From JABSOG01 sp965277695 (lineage in GTDB: Bacteria; Pseudomonadota; Gammaproteobacteria; Enterobacterales; Alteromonadaceae), in assembly GCA_965277695.1 (NCBI GenBank), contig CBDIDQ010000017.1, positions 62,001 through 126,000 on the forward strand: 64,000 bases of DNA. The letters run 5' to 3'. Shown here one piece after another: positions 47,601 through 55,231 of the stretch. Every line of letters starts with the position of its first letter. Position 1 is the stretch's first letter. The notes below the pieces were generated by a model. It was not told where the DNA came from. It saw only the letters and a list, made by a program, of their open reading frames with translations, and searched no databases. The position numbers and the translations under genes were made by a program.

Positions 47601-50600
47601 ATCACTAGGGTATTGACAAAAATACCCATCATATTTTCTAACTCAGCACGGTGACGGTTGGCAATCGGCGAACCCACCGCAATATCGGTCTGGCCACTAT
47701 AACGATAAACCAACACCTTAAAGGCCGCCAGCAAAGTCATATACAAGGTCACCCCTTGGGCCTGACTCAGCTGTTCCAAGCGTTCAAGCAACTCGGCCGA
47801 CAGCTTAAACCGGGCCAATGCCCCGTGATAACTTTTCACAGCCAAACGGGGGCGGTCTCCCGGCAAGGTCACCACCGACACCAAACCATCCAGCTGCTGT
47901 TGCCAGTAATCGGTTTGCTCACCAAGGCGCTGCTGATCCAACCATTGCCGCTGCCAACTGGCATAATCAGCATATTGCAGGGTCAGCGGGACCAAAGGCG
48001 ACGGCAGCCCAACGGCAAAGGCCGGATACAGTTGCACCAGCTCCTGTAAAAATACCGTCATTGACCAACCATCGGTGACACTGTGATGCATCGTCACCAA
48101 CAATAAATGATGCTCGTCAGCGACACTTAACAAACGCAGCCGGATCAGGCTATCGTGACTTAAATCAAACGGCACTGCCGCTTCTTCGGCGGCGATGCCC
48201 TCAGCCGTTTGGCCTTGAGCAACAGACTCAATCGTCAGCGCAAAATCCCCAAGCGGTTGAGGCGGCTGAATTTGCTGGTAAACTTCATCGCCCACTTTGA
48301 CCAGCCGAGTACGCAAGATTTCATGGCGGTTGAGCATAGTTTGCAAGCTTTGCTGCAAAGCGTTAAGGTTTAACGGTCCACGTAAATCCAGCGCCATCGG
48401 CACATTGTAGTTGGCGCTGTTTTGTTCAAACTCGGCCAAAAACCACAAACGTTGCTGACCAAAAGACAAGGCGATCGGTGCTAAGCGATCCACTGCCACC
48501 AATGGATAGCTGTCATCGCGACTGTCATTCGCGCTCAATCCATGTACCACCTCAGCCAGCTCACCCACTGTCGGGTGCATAAATAATTGACTCAGCGGCA
48601 AATCAATATTGAAGCTTTTGCGCACTTGCGCCACCACCCGAGTGGCCAATAAAGAGTGACCACCGAGCGCAAAGAAATCGTCAGCCAAGCCCACCTGTGT
48701 CAAGCCAAGCAACGATTGCCAAATCTCAGCCAGCTGTTGCTCGGTCTCAGTCACTGGGGCACGATAACTTTGTCGTTCAAACGCCTCGGCATCTGGGGCG
48801 GGCAAGGCTTTACGGTCAAGCTTGCCGTTAAGGGTCAGTGGCAATTGCGCCAGCTGAATAAATGCCGAGGGCAGCATATAATCGGGCAAATGCAGTGCCA
48901 GTTGGCTTTTCAGCGCACTAATATCCAGCTTTTGTGCGCTTTCAACCACATAAGCCACCAAACGTTTATCACCTGGTATGTCTTCCCGGGCCAACACCAC
49001 ACAACTGTCAACGCCCGGCTCGCCAGACAATACCGCTTCGATTTCGCCGAGCTCAATTCTAAAGCCGCGAATTTTTACCTGAGCATCAATACGGCCAATG
49101 AATTCCAGTTCAGTGGGCAGCCCTTGATCATCGGCCAGCCAACGAACGACATCACCGGTACGGTACAAACGCGGCGCTTCGCTCCCTGCTTCGCTTCCTT
49201 GACCATTAAATGGGTTGGCAACAAACCGCTCTGCGGTTAACGCCTCGCGATTAAGATAACCCCGCGCCAATCCGGCTCCGCCAATATATAACTCACCTGC
49301 CACCCCCACTGGCACCAGTTGCATCAAGGGGTCAAGCACATAACTGCGCATATCCGCCAGCTCGCGACCAATAACCGAAGCCGATCCAGCTTGTGCCAAC
49401 GAAAGCGGTTTATAGCTGACATGCACAGTGGTTTCGGTAATGCCGTACATATTGACCAGTTGCGGCTGAGTATCACCATAACGCTGCCACCAAGGCGTCA
49501 GCTGGCTGATATTAAGTTTGTCGCCGCCAAAAATCACGTAACGCAAATCCGGCAACGCCAATTGCTGCGCCAATGCCGCATCAGCAAAGGCATAAAACGC
49601 CCCGGGGGTCTGGTTTAACACGCTGACTTGGTGCTCGGCACAGATCAAACTGAAACGGTCAAAATCGCGGATATCCTGATCAGCGGGGATCAGCAATTTG
49701 CCACCAAACAACAGCGCACCCCACAATTCCCACACACTAAAATCAAACGTAAAGGCGTGATACAACACCCAGGTATCCTGATCATTAAAACCATAATCGG
49801 CCTGACAAGCGGCAAACAACCGCTGCACATTGCCATGTAATTGCAACACCCCTTTAGGTTTACCTGTAGTGCCCGAGGTATAAATCACATAAGCCAAATC
49901 ACCACTTTTGCTCACCGGACTGAGATTGGCACTAGGCCAGCCATCAGTTAACCCGGGTTGATCCACCGCCACTAATAACGGCTGATATGGCAGCTCAGCC
50001 ACAGTATTATTCAGCTCGGCGACATGCTGCTGCCCGGCCAGTAAAATGCTCGCCCGGGTATCATCGAGAATAAATTGCACCCGCTCTTGCGGATATTCCG
50101 GCGATACTGGCACATAAGCCCCACCAGCTTTAACAATCGCTAAAATCGCAATCACCAAATCCATCCCGCGCCCCAAATACAGCGCGATCAGGCTATCGGC
50201 TTTGATTGCTTGACCAGTCGCCAGCTGATATTGCTGACGAATAACATGGGCCAATTGATTAGCCCGTTGATTAAGCTGGCGATAACTTAACGATTGCTGC
50301 TCAAACACCAGTGCAATATTGTCTGGGGTTTGCGCCGCCTGAATTTCAAACAAACGATGTAAAGTCAAATCTTGCGGGAATGCCCGGTTTGGCCCGGACC
50401 ACAGCGCCAGTAATGCCTGCTGCTCGCTATCGGGCAGCATATTATAGCCTCCCAGCCGCTGATCAGGTGCGCTCACAATGGCCTCAAGCAATTGGCAATA
50501 ATGACCAATCATCCGGGTAATGGTGTTGTCATCAAATAAATCGGTATTATATTCAAAAAAGCCTGTGATGCCGCTATCGCTCTCCTCTAGGGTCACAGTA

Positions 50601-53600
50601 ATATCAAATTTGGCGCTATTGAGCTGATAATCCACTTTTGACACCGCTATCGAGGCGTCACTGCTGGCAAACACCGGTTGATTCTGGAACACAAACATCA
50701 GCTGAAACAGCGGCGAAAAGCTCATGCTACGCGCTACCCCTAATGCTTCGACCAAATGTTCAAACGGCACATCCTGATGACCATAGGCTTGCAACGCCAT
50801 GGTTTTGACCCGGGCCAGCAATTGCGCAAAGGTTAACTCGCCACTGATCTCGGTGCGCATCACCAGCGTATTGACAAAAAAGCCTAACAACTGTTCCAGC
50901 TCCGCCCGGTTACGGTTGGCCACTGGTGACCCCACGGCAATATCTGGCTCGCCAGTGTAACGCCACAACAACAGTTTAAAACCCGCCAGCAAGGTCATAT
51001 ATAAAGTGGCCCCATTGGCCTGACTTAATTGCTTTAGTGATTCAGTTAACGGCGCAGACAACTCACAACGTTTGCTCGCCCCCCGATAGCCTTTCACCGC
51101 TGGTCGAGGACGGTCAGTCAACAGCGGCAATACTGGCTCAAGACCCGCCAATTGTTGCTGCCAGTATTGCAGTTGATTGGCCAATATATCGCCTTGGAGC
51201 CAACTGCGCTGCCAAGCGGCATAATCAGCATATTGCAAGGTTAGCGCTGGCAGCAGCGGTATCAATCCAGCACATAGGGCATCATAAACCTGCATCAATT
51301 CACGAAAAAACACCATCATCGACCAGCCGTCGGTAATGCTATGGTGCAGGGTGATCAGTAAAAGATACTGCGCCTCTTCATTACGCTTGCTATTACCTTG
51401 GCTATTACCTTGGCTATTACCTTGGCTATTACCTTTACTACAGTCTATTAATCGCACCCTGATCAAGCTGTCGCCACTTAAATCAAACACCCGGTTGGCC
51501 TCGGCCAAACACAACTCGGCGATATCCAAACTGTTATCAGACTGAGCCTCAGCCAACGTTTCCATCGACACCAAAAACTGACCGGGCGGGTCAATCTGCT
51601 GCACCAGATCTTGGCCGCCTTCAACCTCAACCAGACGAGTACGCAAAATCTCATGACGGTCCACTAACCAGCTGACACTACGAGCAAATATCTCCGGTTT
51701 AAACTCACCGCTCAGATGCAACGCCAGCGGCACATTATAGTTGGCCGTGCCCTGCTCCAGCTGATCTAATAACCATAATCGTTGCTGAGCAAAACTCAGC
51801 TGAAGTGGCTGCGCTCGGTCAATCAACAGCAGCGGCACCCCCACCAACGAAGTATATTTATCTAACTCCCCGGCCAAGCTGGCCAGCGTCGGCTGTTCAA
51901 ACACCTCAGCCAAAGGCAGTTCAATATCTAGTGCTTGACGAATTTGCCCGGTCAGTCGAGTAGCCAATAAACTGTGGCCGCCAAGATCAAAAAAGTTATC
52001 CTGCAACCCCACCTGCGCCACCCCCAGCAAGTCTTGCCAAATGCCCGCCAACACTTTTTCATTGGCACTGACCGGGGCAATATATTGACCCCGCGCTAGC
52101 TGATCACTGTCCGGCAACGGCAGCGCTTTACGGTCCAATTTTCCGTTGCCAGTCAGCGGCAATTGGTCCAACAACATAAAGATCCCCGGCACCATATATT
52201 CGGGTACACTTTGCTGTAACCACAGTTTCATCACTGCCGCGTCTAAATGATTGTCATTGGCCACCACATAAGCGACCAAACGCGGATCGCCGAGCATATC
52301 TTCACGCACCATCACCGCACAACTGTCGATGCCATCATGAGATAACAGCACCGACTCCACTTCACCGAGTTCAATTCTGAACCCGCGCAGCTTCACCTGA
52401 TTGTCGATACGGCCGAGAAAATCAATATGACCATCGGCCAAGCGCCGGGCCAAATCACCGGTTTTATAAAGTCGGGTATCAGCCCCCTTAGCCGGGTCAA
52501 TAGCAGAGTCAACAGTGGCAAAGGGGTCCTCAATAAAGGTTTCACGGGTCAATTGCGGTTTATTAACATAACCCCGAGCCAAACCCACCCCGCCAATATA
52601 CAGCTGACCGGGTACCCCATCAGGCACTGGACGCAAATGTGGATCGAGAATATGCAGTACAATATTGTCAATCGGTAGACCAATTGGCACGGTGCCCAAA
52701 CTAGAATCTTTGGCGCAAGGCCAGTAACTGACATCAATGGCTGCTTCGGTAGGGCCATAGAGATTATGCAATTGTGCCTCGGTGCCGCTGGCAAAAAACT
52801 GTCGTTCTAATCCGGCCGATAACGCCTCGCCGCTACAAAATACTTGTTTAACCGAGTCGCAGCGCGACCAGTTGGCGACATTGAGCATAGTATTGAGCAT
52901 CGATGGCACAAAATGCAGCTTGGTCACTTGTTTATCGATAATCAGTGATTCAAGATATAACGGATCTTTATGACCATCCGGTTTAGCCATCAGTAACTTA
53001 CCGCCCGCCATCAACGGCCAGATAAACTCCCACACCGAAACGTCAAAACTGAACGGGGTCTTTTGCAACACCACATCATCCCGAGTCAGGTGATATTCTT
53101 TGTTCATCCACCACACCCGATTGACCAGAGCTTGATGTTCGACCATCACTCCTTTAGGTTTACCAGTGGAACCCGAGGTATAAATCACGTAGGCCAAAGA
53201 ACGAGGCGTTAAACCAATATCAGCCACATCAATATTACTTTGGGGCAACTGATGCCAAGGTTGCTCCGGCCGATCCATCACTATCAGCTGTTGGCCAAAT
53301 AAGGTAATGCTGGCTTTAAATTGTTGCTGAGATAAAATAATAGATACGTCGGCGTCTTGTAAAATATATTCAATGCGATCTTTGGGGTAACCCGGTTCAA
53401 TCGGCACATAGGCCCCGCCTGCTTTAATAATGGCCAACAGTCCCACCACCATGTCAATAGAGCGTTCACAATATAACCCCACCATGGTATCACTCGTCAC
53501 CCCTTGCTGACGTAAATAGTGCGCCAACTGGTTAGCTTGCTGATTCAGTTGGCTATTGCTCAATTGATCGCCTGCAAACTCCAGCGCAATCGCCTCAGGA

Positions 53601-55225
53601 GCCGCCGCCATTTGCTGTTCAATTAACTGCTGAATACAAACCGTATCAGGGTAATCCGCAGCGGTATCATTCCAGCGGACCAGCGCTTGTTGCGCCTGCT
53701 GTTGCGACATTAACGGCAATAAACCAATCGCCAAATCGGGCTGCTTGATCAGTGCGCTTAACAGTTCGCTGAAATGACCCAACATGTTTTCGATGTGCTG
53801 ATCATCAAAGCGGTTACGATGATATTTAAACTTGATGGCAAAATCATCCGGCTGTTCCATCACTTCCAAGCTGAGCTTAAATTCGCCTTGCTGTTCGATT
53901 TCGCTGATCATCTCGCTGGCAGCCATTAGGGTCTTTCTCTGTTGACCGATTTGCTGGCTAAGCTGCTGATCATCTTGCGAGTGACCATCTAGAACCAAAG
54001 TGGCCATGCTGCTATTTTGATAGACATAGGCCACCTGAAATATCGCCGCCTCGCCGGGTTTGCGCGTCACCGCCAACTCACTGACCAGCTGAGGAAACGG
54101 GTAAATGCCATGATCCAAACCATCCACTAAGGTAAACGCTAGGTTACGCAAAAAGTCTTTACCCGTTTGGTTTTCATCCACCTCGGTGCGCAGTGCGATC
54201 ATATTGATAAAATAGCCGACTAAATCAGCGAATCGGGCTTCGGGTCGTCCGGCAGTAGGCATTCCAACAATAATGTCATGCTCAGTGCTATAACGTTGCA
54301 ACAACAGCTGATAGACCGCCAAAAATAGCACTGAAGGGTTTATCTTGAGTTCACGGCAAAAGGTGCGAATTTGCTCACTCAGTGCCGCAGTTAAACGTTG
54401 AGATTGACTATCAGCCTGCACCGCAACCTTGCCATCATTAATATCCGGGTTATGATTATGTTCAATCGCCAGTGTTAATAACGGCAACGGTCCAGCCAAT
54501 TGTTGATGCCAATAATCGCGATAACGGCGGGACTCGTCAGCAGCTAAAAAGTCCTGTTCCCACTGGACAAAATCCGCGTAATCAGCCGATAACGGCGGCA
54601 ATGCCAGTGGCAGGTTAGCCAGTAACGCCAGATAAGCGGCAAAAATATCATTGACTAAGATGGCAATGGAACTGCCGTCAAACACAATATGATGGACCAC
54701 AAACAACAGACTGTATTGTTCATCACCATGACGATAGGCGCTACAGCGGATCAATGGTCCGCTGGCCAAATCAAAAGGCAACGCCGCCTGTTGTTGCAAT
54801 AACGCCAACAAATCCGTGGCTGACAGCTGACTGACATCCTCCAGCGCAAAATCTACTTCAACTGAACCCAACGGTTGTTGCACTGGGCTATCATCCACCT
54901 TGTCAAAAACACAGCGTAAAGACAGATGACGGTTAATCACCTCAGCGGTGGCTTGGCGCAACACGGTTAAATCCAGCGGATGGTCAATGCGCAAACAAAA
55001 TGGGACATTATAGGCACTTGATTGGGGAGCCAATTGATGCAGTAACCATAATCCATGTTGGCTAGCAGACAAACCAAAGTGCTCGCCGCCACTGCCTAAC
55101 TGGGCTTCAAATTGAGGTTCAAGCTGGGTAGCTTCGCCATCCCCGGCCTGTTCAAACAGCGCTAATACTTGCTCAGCGGTATATTTACCCTGTTCAAAGT
55201 CCTTAAGAATTTGCTCTGGTGTCAT
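38687..55225 (-). CDS. Five-module NRPS (C-A-PCP x5), predicted Ser-Thr-X-Val-X
   Basis: A 5512-residue synthetase from ATG 55225 (AAGGGG upstream; a TTG two codons earlier touches the previous stop). An N-terminal docking helix (TPEQILKDFEQGKYTAEQVLALF) precedes five C-A-PCP modules. C motifs: HHIVFDG (about 180), HHSITDG (1296), HHSVTDG (2385), HHVATDG (3470), HHVVTDG (4567). A core A3: about 687, 1787, 2875, 3965 (FFTSGSSGKPKG) and 5050. PCPs with GGHSL: about 1085, 2190, 3265, 4362 and 5437. Pocket codes read by eye: DVWHFSLI (Ser), DFWNIGMV (Thr), DVFAVAAV (unassigned), DALWLGGT (Val), DVFAVAAV (unassigned). No epimerase, methyltransferase or thioesterase is present. C1 takes its chain from the KS-ACP protein encoded just upstream. 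The acidic C-terminal tail is a probable docking element for the next NRPS. Confidence 0.93.
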   Translation of the reverse strand: MTPEQILKDFEQGKYTAEQVLALFEQAGDGEATQLEPQFEAQLGSGGEHFGLSASQHGLWLLHQLAPQSSAYNVPFCLRIDHPLDLTVLRQATAEVINRHLSLRCVFDKVDDSPVQQPLGSVEVDFALEDVSQLSATDLLALLQQQAALPFDLASGPLIRCSAYRHGDEQYSLLFVVHHIVFDGSSIAILVNDIFAAYLALLANLPLALPPLSADYADFVQWEQDFLAADESRRYRDYWHQQLAGPLPLLTLAIEHNHNPDINDGKVAVQADSQSQRLTAALSEQIRTFCRELKINPSVLFLAVYQLLLQRYSTEHDIIVGMPTAGRPEARFADLVGYFINMIALRTEVDENQTGKDFLRNLAFTLVDGLDHGIYPFPQLVSELAVTRKPGEAAIFQVAYVYQNSSMATLVLDGHSQDDQQLSQQIGQQRKTLMAASEMISEIEQQGEFKLSLEVMEQPDDFAIKFKYHRNRFDDQHIENMLGHFSELLSALIKQPDLAIGLLPLMSQQQAQQALVRWNDTAADYPDTVCIQQLIEQQMAAAPEAIALEFAGDQLSNSQLNQQANQLAHYLRQQGVTSDTMVGLYCERSIDMVVGLLAIIKAGGAYVPIEPGYPKDRIEYILQDADVSIILSQQQFKASITLFGQQLIVMDRPEQPWHQLPQSNIDVADIGLTPRSLAYVIYTSGSTGKPKGVMVEHQALVNRVWWMNKEYHLTRDDVVLQKTPFSFDVSVWEFIWPLMAGGKLLMAKPDGHKDPLYLESLIIDKQVTKLHFVPSMLNTMLNVANWSRCDSVKQVFCSGEALSAGLERQFFASGTEAQLHNLYGPTEAAIDVSYWPCAKDSSLGTVPIGLPIDNIVLHILDPHLRPVPDGVPGQLYIGGVGLARGYVNKPQLTRETFIEDPFATVDSAIDPAKGADTRLYKTGDLARRLADGHIDFLGRIDNQVKLRGFRIELGEVESVLLSHDGIDSCAVMVREDMLGDPRLVAYVVANDNHLDAAVMKLWLQQSVPEYMVPGIFMLLDQLPLTGNGKLDRKALPLPDSDQLARGQYIAPVSANEKVLAGIWQDLLGVAQVGLQDNFFDLGGHSLLATRLTGQIRQALDIELPLAEVFEQPTLASLAGELDKYTSLVGVPLLLIDRAQPLQLSFAQQRLWLLDQLEQGTANYNVPLALHLSGEFKPEIFARSVSWLVDRHEILRTRLVEVEGGQDLVQQIDPPGQFLVSMETLAEAQSDNSLDIAELCLAEANRVFDLSGDSLIRVRLIDCSKGNSQGNSQGNSQGNSKRNEEAQYLLLITLHHSITDGWSMMVFFRELMQVYDALCAGLIPLLPALTLQYADYAAWQRSWLQGDILANQLQYWQQQLAGLEPVLPLLTDRPRPAVKGYRGASKRCELSAPLTESLKQLSQANGATLYMTLLAGFKLLLWRYTGEPDIAVGSPVANRNRAELEQLLGFFVNTLVMRTEISGELTFAQLLARVKTMALQAYGHQDVPFEHLVEALGVARSMSFSPLFQLMFVFQNQPVFASSDASIAVSKVDYQLNSAKFDITVTLEESDSGITGFFEYNTDLFDDNTITRMIGHYCQLLEAIVSAPDQRLGGYNMLPDSEQQALLALWSGPNRAFPQDLTLHRLFEIQAAQTPDNIALVFEQQSLSYRQLNQRANQLAHVIRQQYQLATGQAIKADSLIALYLGRGMDLVIAILAIVKAGGAYVPVSPEYPQERVQFILDDTRASILLAGQQHVAELNNTVAELPYQPLLVAVDQPGLTDGWPSANLSPVSKSGDLAYVIYTSGTTGKPKGVLQLHGNVQRLFAACQADYGFNDQDTWVLYHAFTFDFSVWELWGALLFGGKLLIPADQDIRDFDRFSLICAEHQVSVLNQTPGAFYAFADAALAQQLALPDLRYVIFGGDKLNISQLTPWWQRYGDTQPQLVNMYGITETTVHVSYKPLSLAQAGSASVIGRELADMRSYVLDPLMQLVPVGVAGELYIGGAGLARGYLNREALTAERFVANPFNGQGSEAGSEAPRLYRTGDVVRWLADDQGLPTELEFIGRIDAQVKIRGFRIELGEIEAVLSGEPGVDSCVVLAREDIPGDKRLVAYVVESAQKLDISALKSQLALHLPDYMLPSAFIQLAQLPLTLNGKLDRKALPAPDAEAFERQSYRAPVTETEQQLAEIWQSLLGLTQVGLADDFFALGGHSLLATRVVAQVRKSFNIDLPLSQLFMHPTVGELAEVVHGLSANDSRDDSYPLVAVDRLAPIALSFGQQRLWFLAEFEQNSANYNVPMALDLRGPLNLNALQQSLQTMLNRHEILRTRLVKVGDEVYQQIQPPQPLGDFALTIESVAQGQTAEGIAAEEAAVPFDLSHDSLIRLRLLSVADEHHLLLVTMHHSVTDGWSMTVFLQELVQLYPAFAVGLPSPLVPLTLQYADYASWQRQWLDQQRLGEQTDYWQQQLDGLVSVVTLPGDRPRLAVKSYHGALARFKLSAELLERLEQLSQAQGVTLYMTLLAAFKVLVYRYSGQTDIAVGSPIANRHRAELENMMGIFVNTLVMRSDLSGEPTFTELLAEVKTMALAAYEHQDVPFEHLVEALQPERSLSYSPFFQLLFVLQNLPQEQIKDSSMVSDLTLSLAPQHYCTAKFDLTISLYQGGEGSQGELQGELEYNTDLFDEATINRFIGHYERLLRAIVLAPGTVISRFELLSEDEQLQLMQWNNTLTDYPQDQCIGQLFEAQVARTPEAIALVFEAQQLSYTQLNQRANQLAHYLVAQGVKADARVGLCMTRTLEMVVAVLGIVKAGGAYVPIDPEYPQERIDFIIEDAAIEIMLSQQRVAERLADPSQQQNCDWLCLDDDGTLSHQPSSNSSNIDTSSLTPQNLLHVIYTSGSTGKPKGVLVEQQGLIRLVCDTNFIEIDQAMVMLQQTTLAFDVSCFEIWAPLLNGGRLVVYSGDTLDISNMMQTVNATGVNTIALTPSLLQVWLDQYPHPVEGLKTLVVAGEALPVARVCQMYAINPHISIIDAYGPTENSVYSVAYTIANTISSDDSKPIGQPVAQSTAHILDSHHDLVPIGCVGELCVGGVGVARGYLNRPELTAAQFIDDPFSYTVNARLYKTGDLARRLADGNIEYLGRIDHQVKIRGFRIELGEIESALAEHHQVSDCAVLAREDIAGDQRLVAYVVSQVSVDQQAALQAALKPYLQASLPDYMIPTALVMMSALPMTSNGKLDRKALPEPDSDAYGQAQYIAPSTAAEQQLAAIFCEVLALEQVGIDDNFFDLGGHSLLATRLTGLLRQRLAFELPLRKLFELPTVAGLAVLMDEVGLAPQASMPIPMADRNEPLVLSFAQQRLWFLACYEGSSEQNSEQSSKGSSANYNVPMALRLSGPLNMTALSDSIGQIIGRHEILRTRLVKVDGGAVQVIANADDMTSDFTLECETLPAEQSLEALCQQEAAQGFDLSTDLPIRLRLLRLSEHQHVLLVTMHHVATDGWSMMVFGRELVTFYDGFCLAEGLDEGLGEGLDEGLDENVDDLLPVLTIQYADYAQWQRQWLSGEVLETQLAFWRDQLAGLDAVIDLPTDHPRPPIKSYHGATVHFSLDGSLRDKLNSLAQHQEVTLYMTLLAVFELLLSRYSGQTDIAVGTPIANRSRAELEPLIGFFVNTLVMRCDLSGNPSFVTLLQRVKTMALAAYEHQDVPFEQLVEVLQPARSLSHSPFFEVMFVLQNLPVQPQSQRDLAIELIPQDLAIAKFDLMFSVFESDTDLAVEVQYNTDIFSRDSICQLFGHYQCLLAAVVAEPDQAVGSYPLLTAAEQQQLQQQHQPSSWPQDLCVHQLFEQQVALAPQAIALECAGEQLSYQALNQQANQLANYLRAQGVKPDTLVALCTSRSLSMIVAILAILKAGGAYVPIDPQYPVARIKQLLDDAKPLLVLTGSGSTELSAELMSPWPLPQVALSADFSAYDQANPSNVNVGPRHLVYVFFTSGSSGKPKGVMAEHQGVVRLVKDNLFLAMDHNSVFLQAAAVAFDAATLEIWGSLANGGRLVLYPDAQLDLQRLNQVVSDSGVNNLWLTAGLFDQWSLDLGQGQGTSLTTVLTGGDVVNPLAVQRVYQALPGVTVINGYGPTENTTFTCCYQVPRDFDSQRALPLGHAIAATDCYVLDSLLQPVPTGVVGELCVAGAGLARGYLNQPELTAEVFINHTVDGGTDNVRLYKTGDLVRRLADGSLAFLGRADTQVKLRGFRIELGEIETLLSDHAQVSNSAVIVREDQPGDKRLVAYVVANISSSVSDSADQPLVVSLKAHLQQQLADYMVPAAFVLLERLPLTAIGKLDRRALPVPDDSAYVKADFAITQTPEEQKLASIWQQLLGLEQVGREDNFFALGGHSLLATTLVSELRDAFGIELPLRLIFELPTLVELAAALAEQTRVDHLPLQRVDRNEPLVLSFAQQRLWFLAELEQNSANYNVPMALRLNGKLNQAALIAALEAIVTRHEVLRTRLVKNTGRDAMDQIATVSQLIMPAGEFSVGLTTLDCCPNKISDKTVDQQIAELCTAEAATAFDLSADSLIRAQLVTVGTDDHVLMVTLHHVVTDGWSMMVFFNELVSLYDAFCQGQDSPLIPLAIQYADYAWWQRQWFAGGVLQRQLSYWRKQLDGLASVVPLPTDRPRPALKSYCGAKVRFSLSGQLTAQLNQLSQSRGATLYMTLLAVFSLLLKRYSGKTDIATGTPIANRSRTELGALIGFFVNTLVMRVDVDGNPSFNELLERVKAMALAAYEHQDVPFEHLVEALQPTRSMSYSPFFQVMFGLQNLPNYQVNHSELAIALVEYQSTTAKFDLSFTLYEAPSGLQGEVEYNTDLFDQATIERMVGHYERLLQAVIVAPGNSLDSYELLSEAEQLQMMQWNNTFSDYPETQCVYQLFEAQVAQNPEAIALEYQDQQLSYHQLNGRANRLAGYLIAQGVQADSLVGVCLDRSLEMVIGVLGIIKAGGAYVPIDPDYPRERIDYILQDAGIEVVLSQQSLADSLARPNELWVYLDSDSDNRAQQAVLANQSADNLPPGQLKLAPHNLIHVIYTSGSSGKPKGVLVEQQGVVRLVCGTDFIALNDELVMLQQTTLSFDVSSFEIWAALLNGGRLVVYSGDPLDIGAMMQTVKSREVNTIALTPSLLQVWLDQYRQTVACLQTLVVAGEALPVSRVCQMYAINPHISIIDAYGPTENTVYSVAYRIPNSISSTDSKPIGKPLAQSTAHILDANNELVAIGCVGELCVGGAGVARGYLNRPELNAAQFIDDPFSYMAGARLYKTGDLARRLADGNIEYLGRMDKQVKIRGFRIELGEIESALVDLPEVGACAVIALDDEAGNKRLVAYVVVEQQRVVAELRQHLLARLPDYMVPQAFVVIDQLPMTANGKLDQRALPLPDGEAYERREYSAPQGEIEQQLAEVWQSLLDVDKVGQGDNFFALGGHSLLATQAVSAINQTFLITLALVAFMQADSLHSLAAVVEQHISESEAAKEGGVDMLDKISQIENMSEAELLEFLGTE
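44699..44746 (-). repeat. 12-bp tandem repeat x 4 in NRPS C4
   Basis: TTCATCTAAGCC repeated four times encodes GLDE/GLGE repeats in a loop of the fourth condensation domain, just before the LPVLTIQYADYAQW stretch. Confidence 0.9.
51389..51436 (-). repeat. 12-bp tandem repeat x 4 in NRPS C2
   Basis: GCTATTACCTTG repeated four times (last copy ends TTT) encodes GNSQ repeats in the second condensation domain, about a dozen residues ahead of its HHSITDG motif. Confidence 0.9.
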
Positions 55226-55231
55226 CTTCAA

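Noticed and set aside
28600..54600. Many 60-130 residue frames antisense or out of frame within the NRPS genes
   Set aside because: They recur at equivalent positions in each homologous module, as expected for shadows of the NRPS coding frame.
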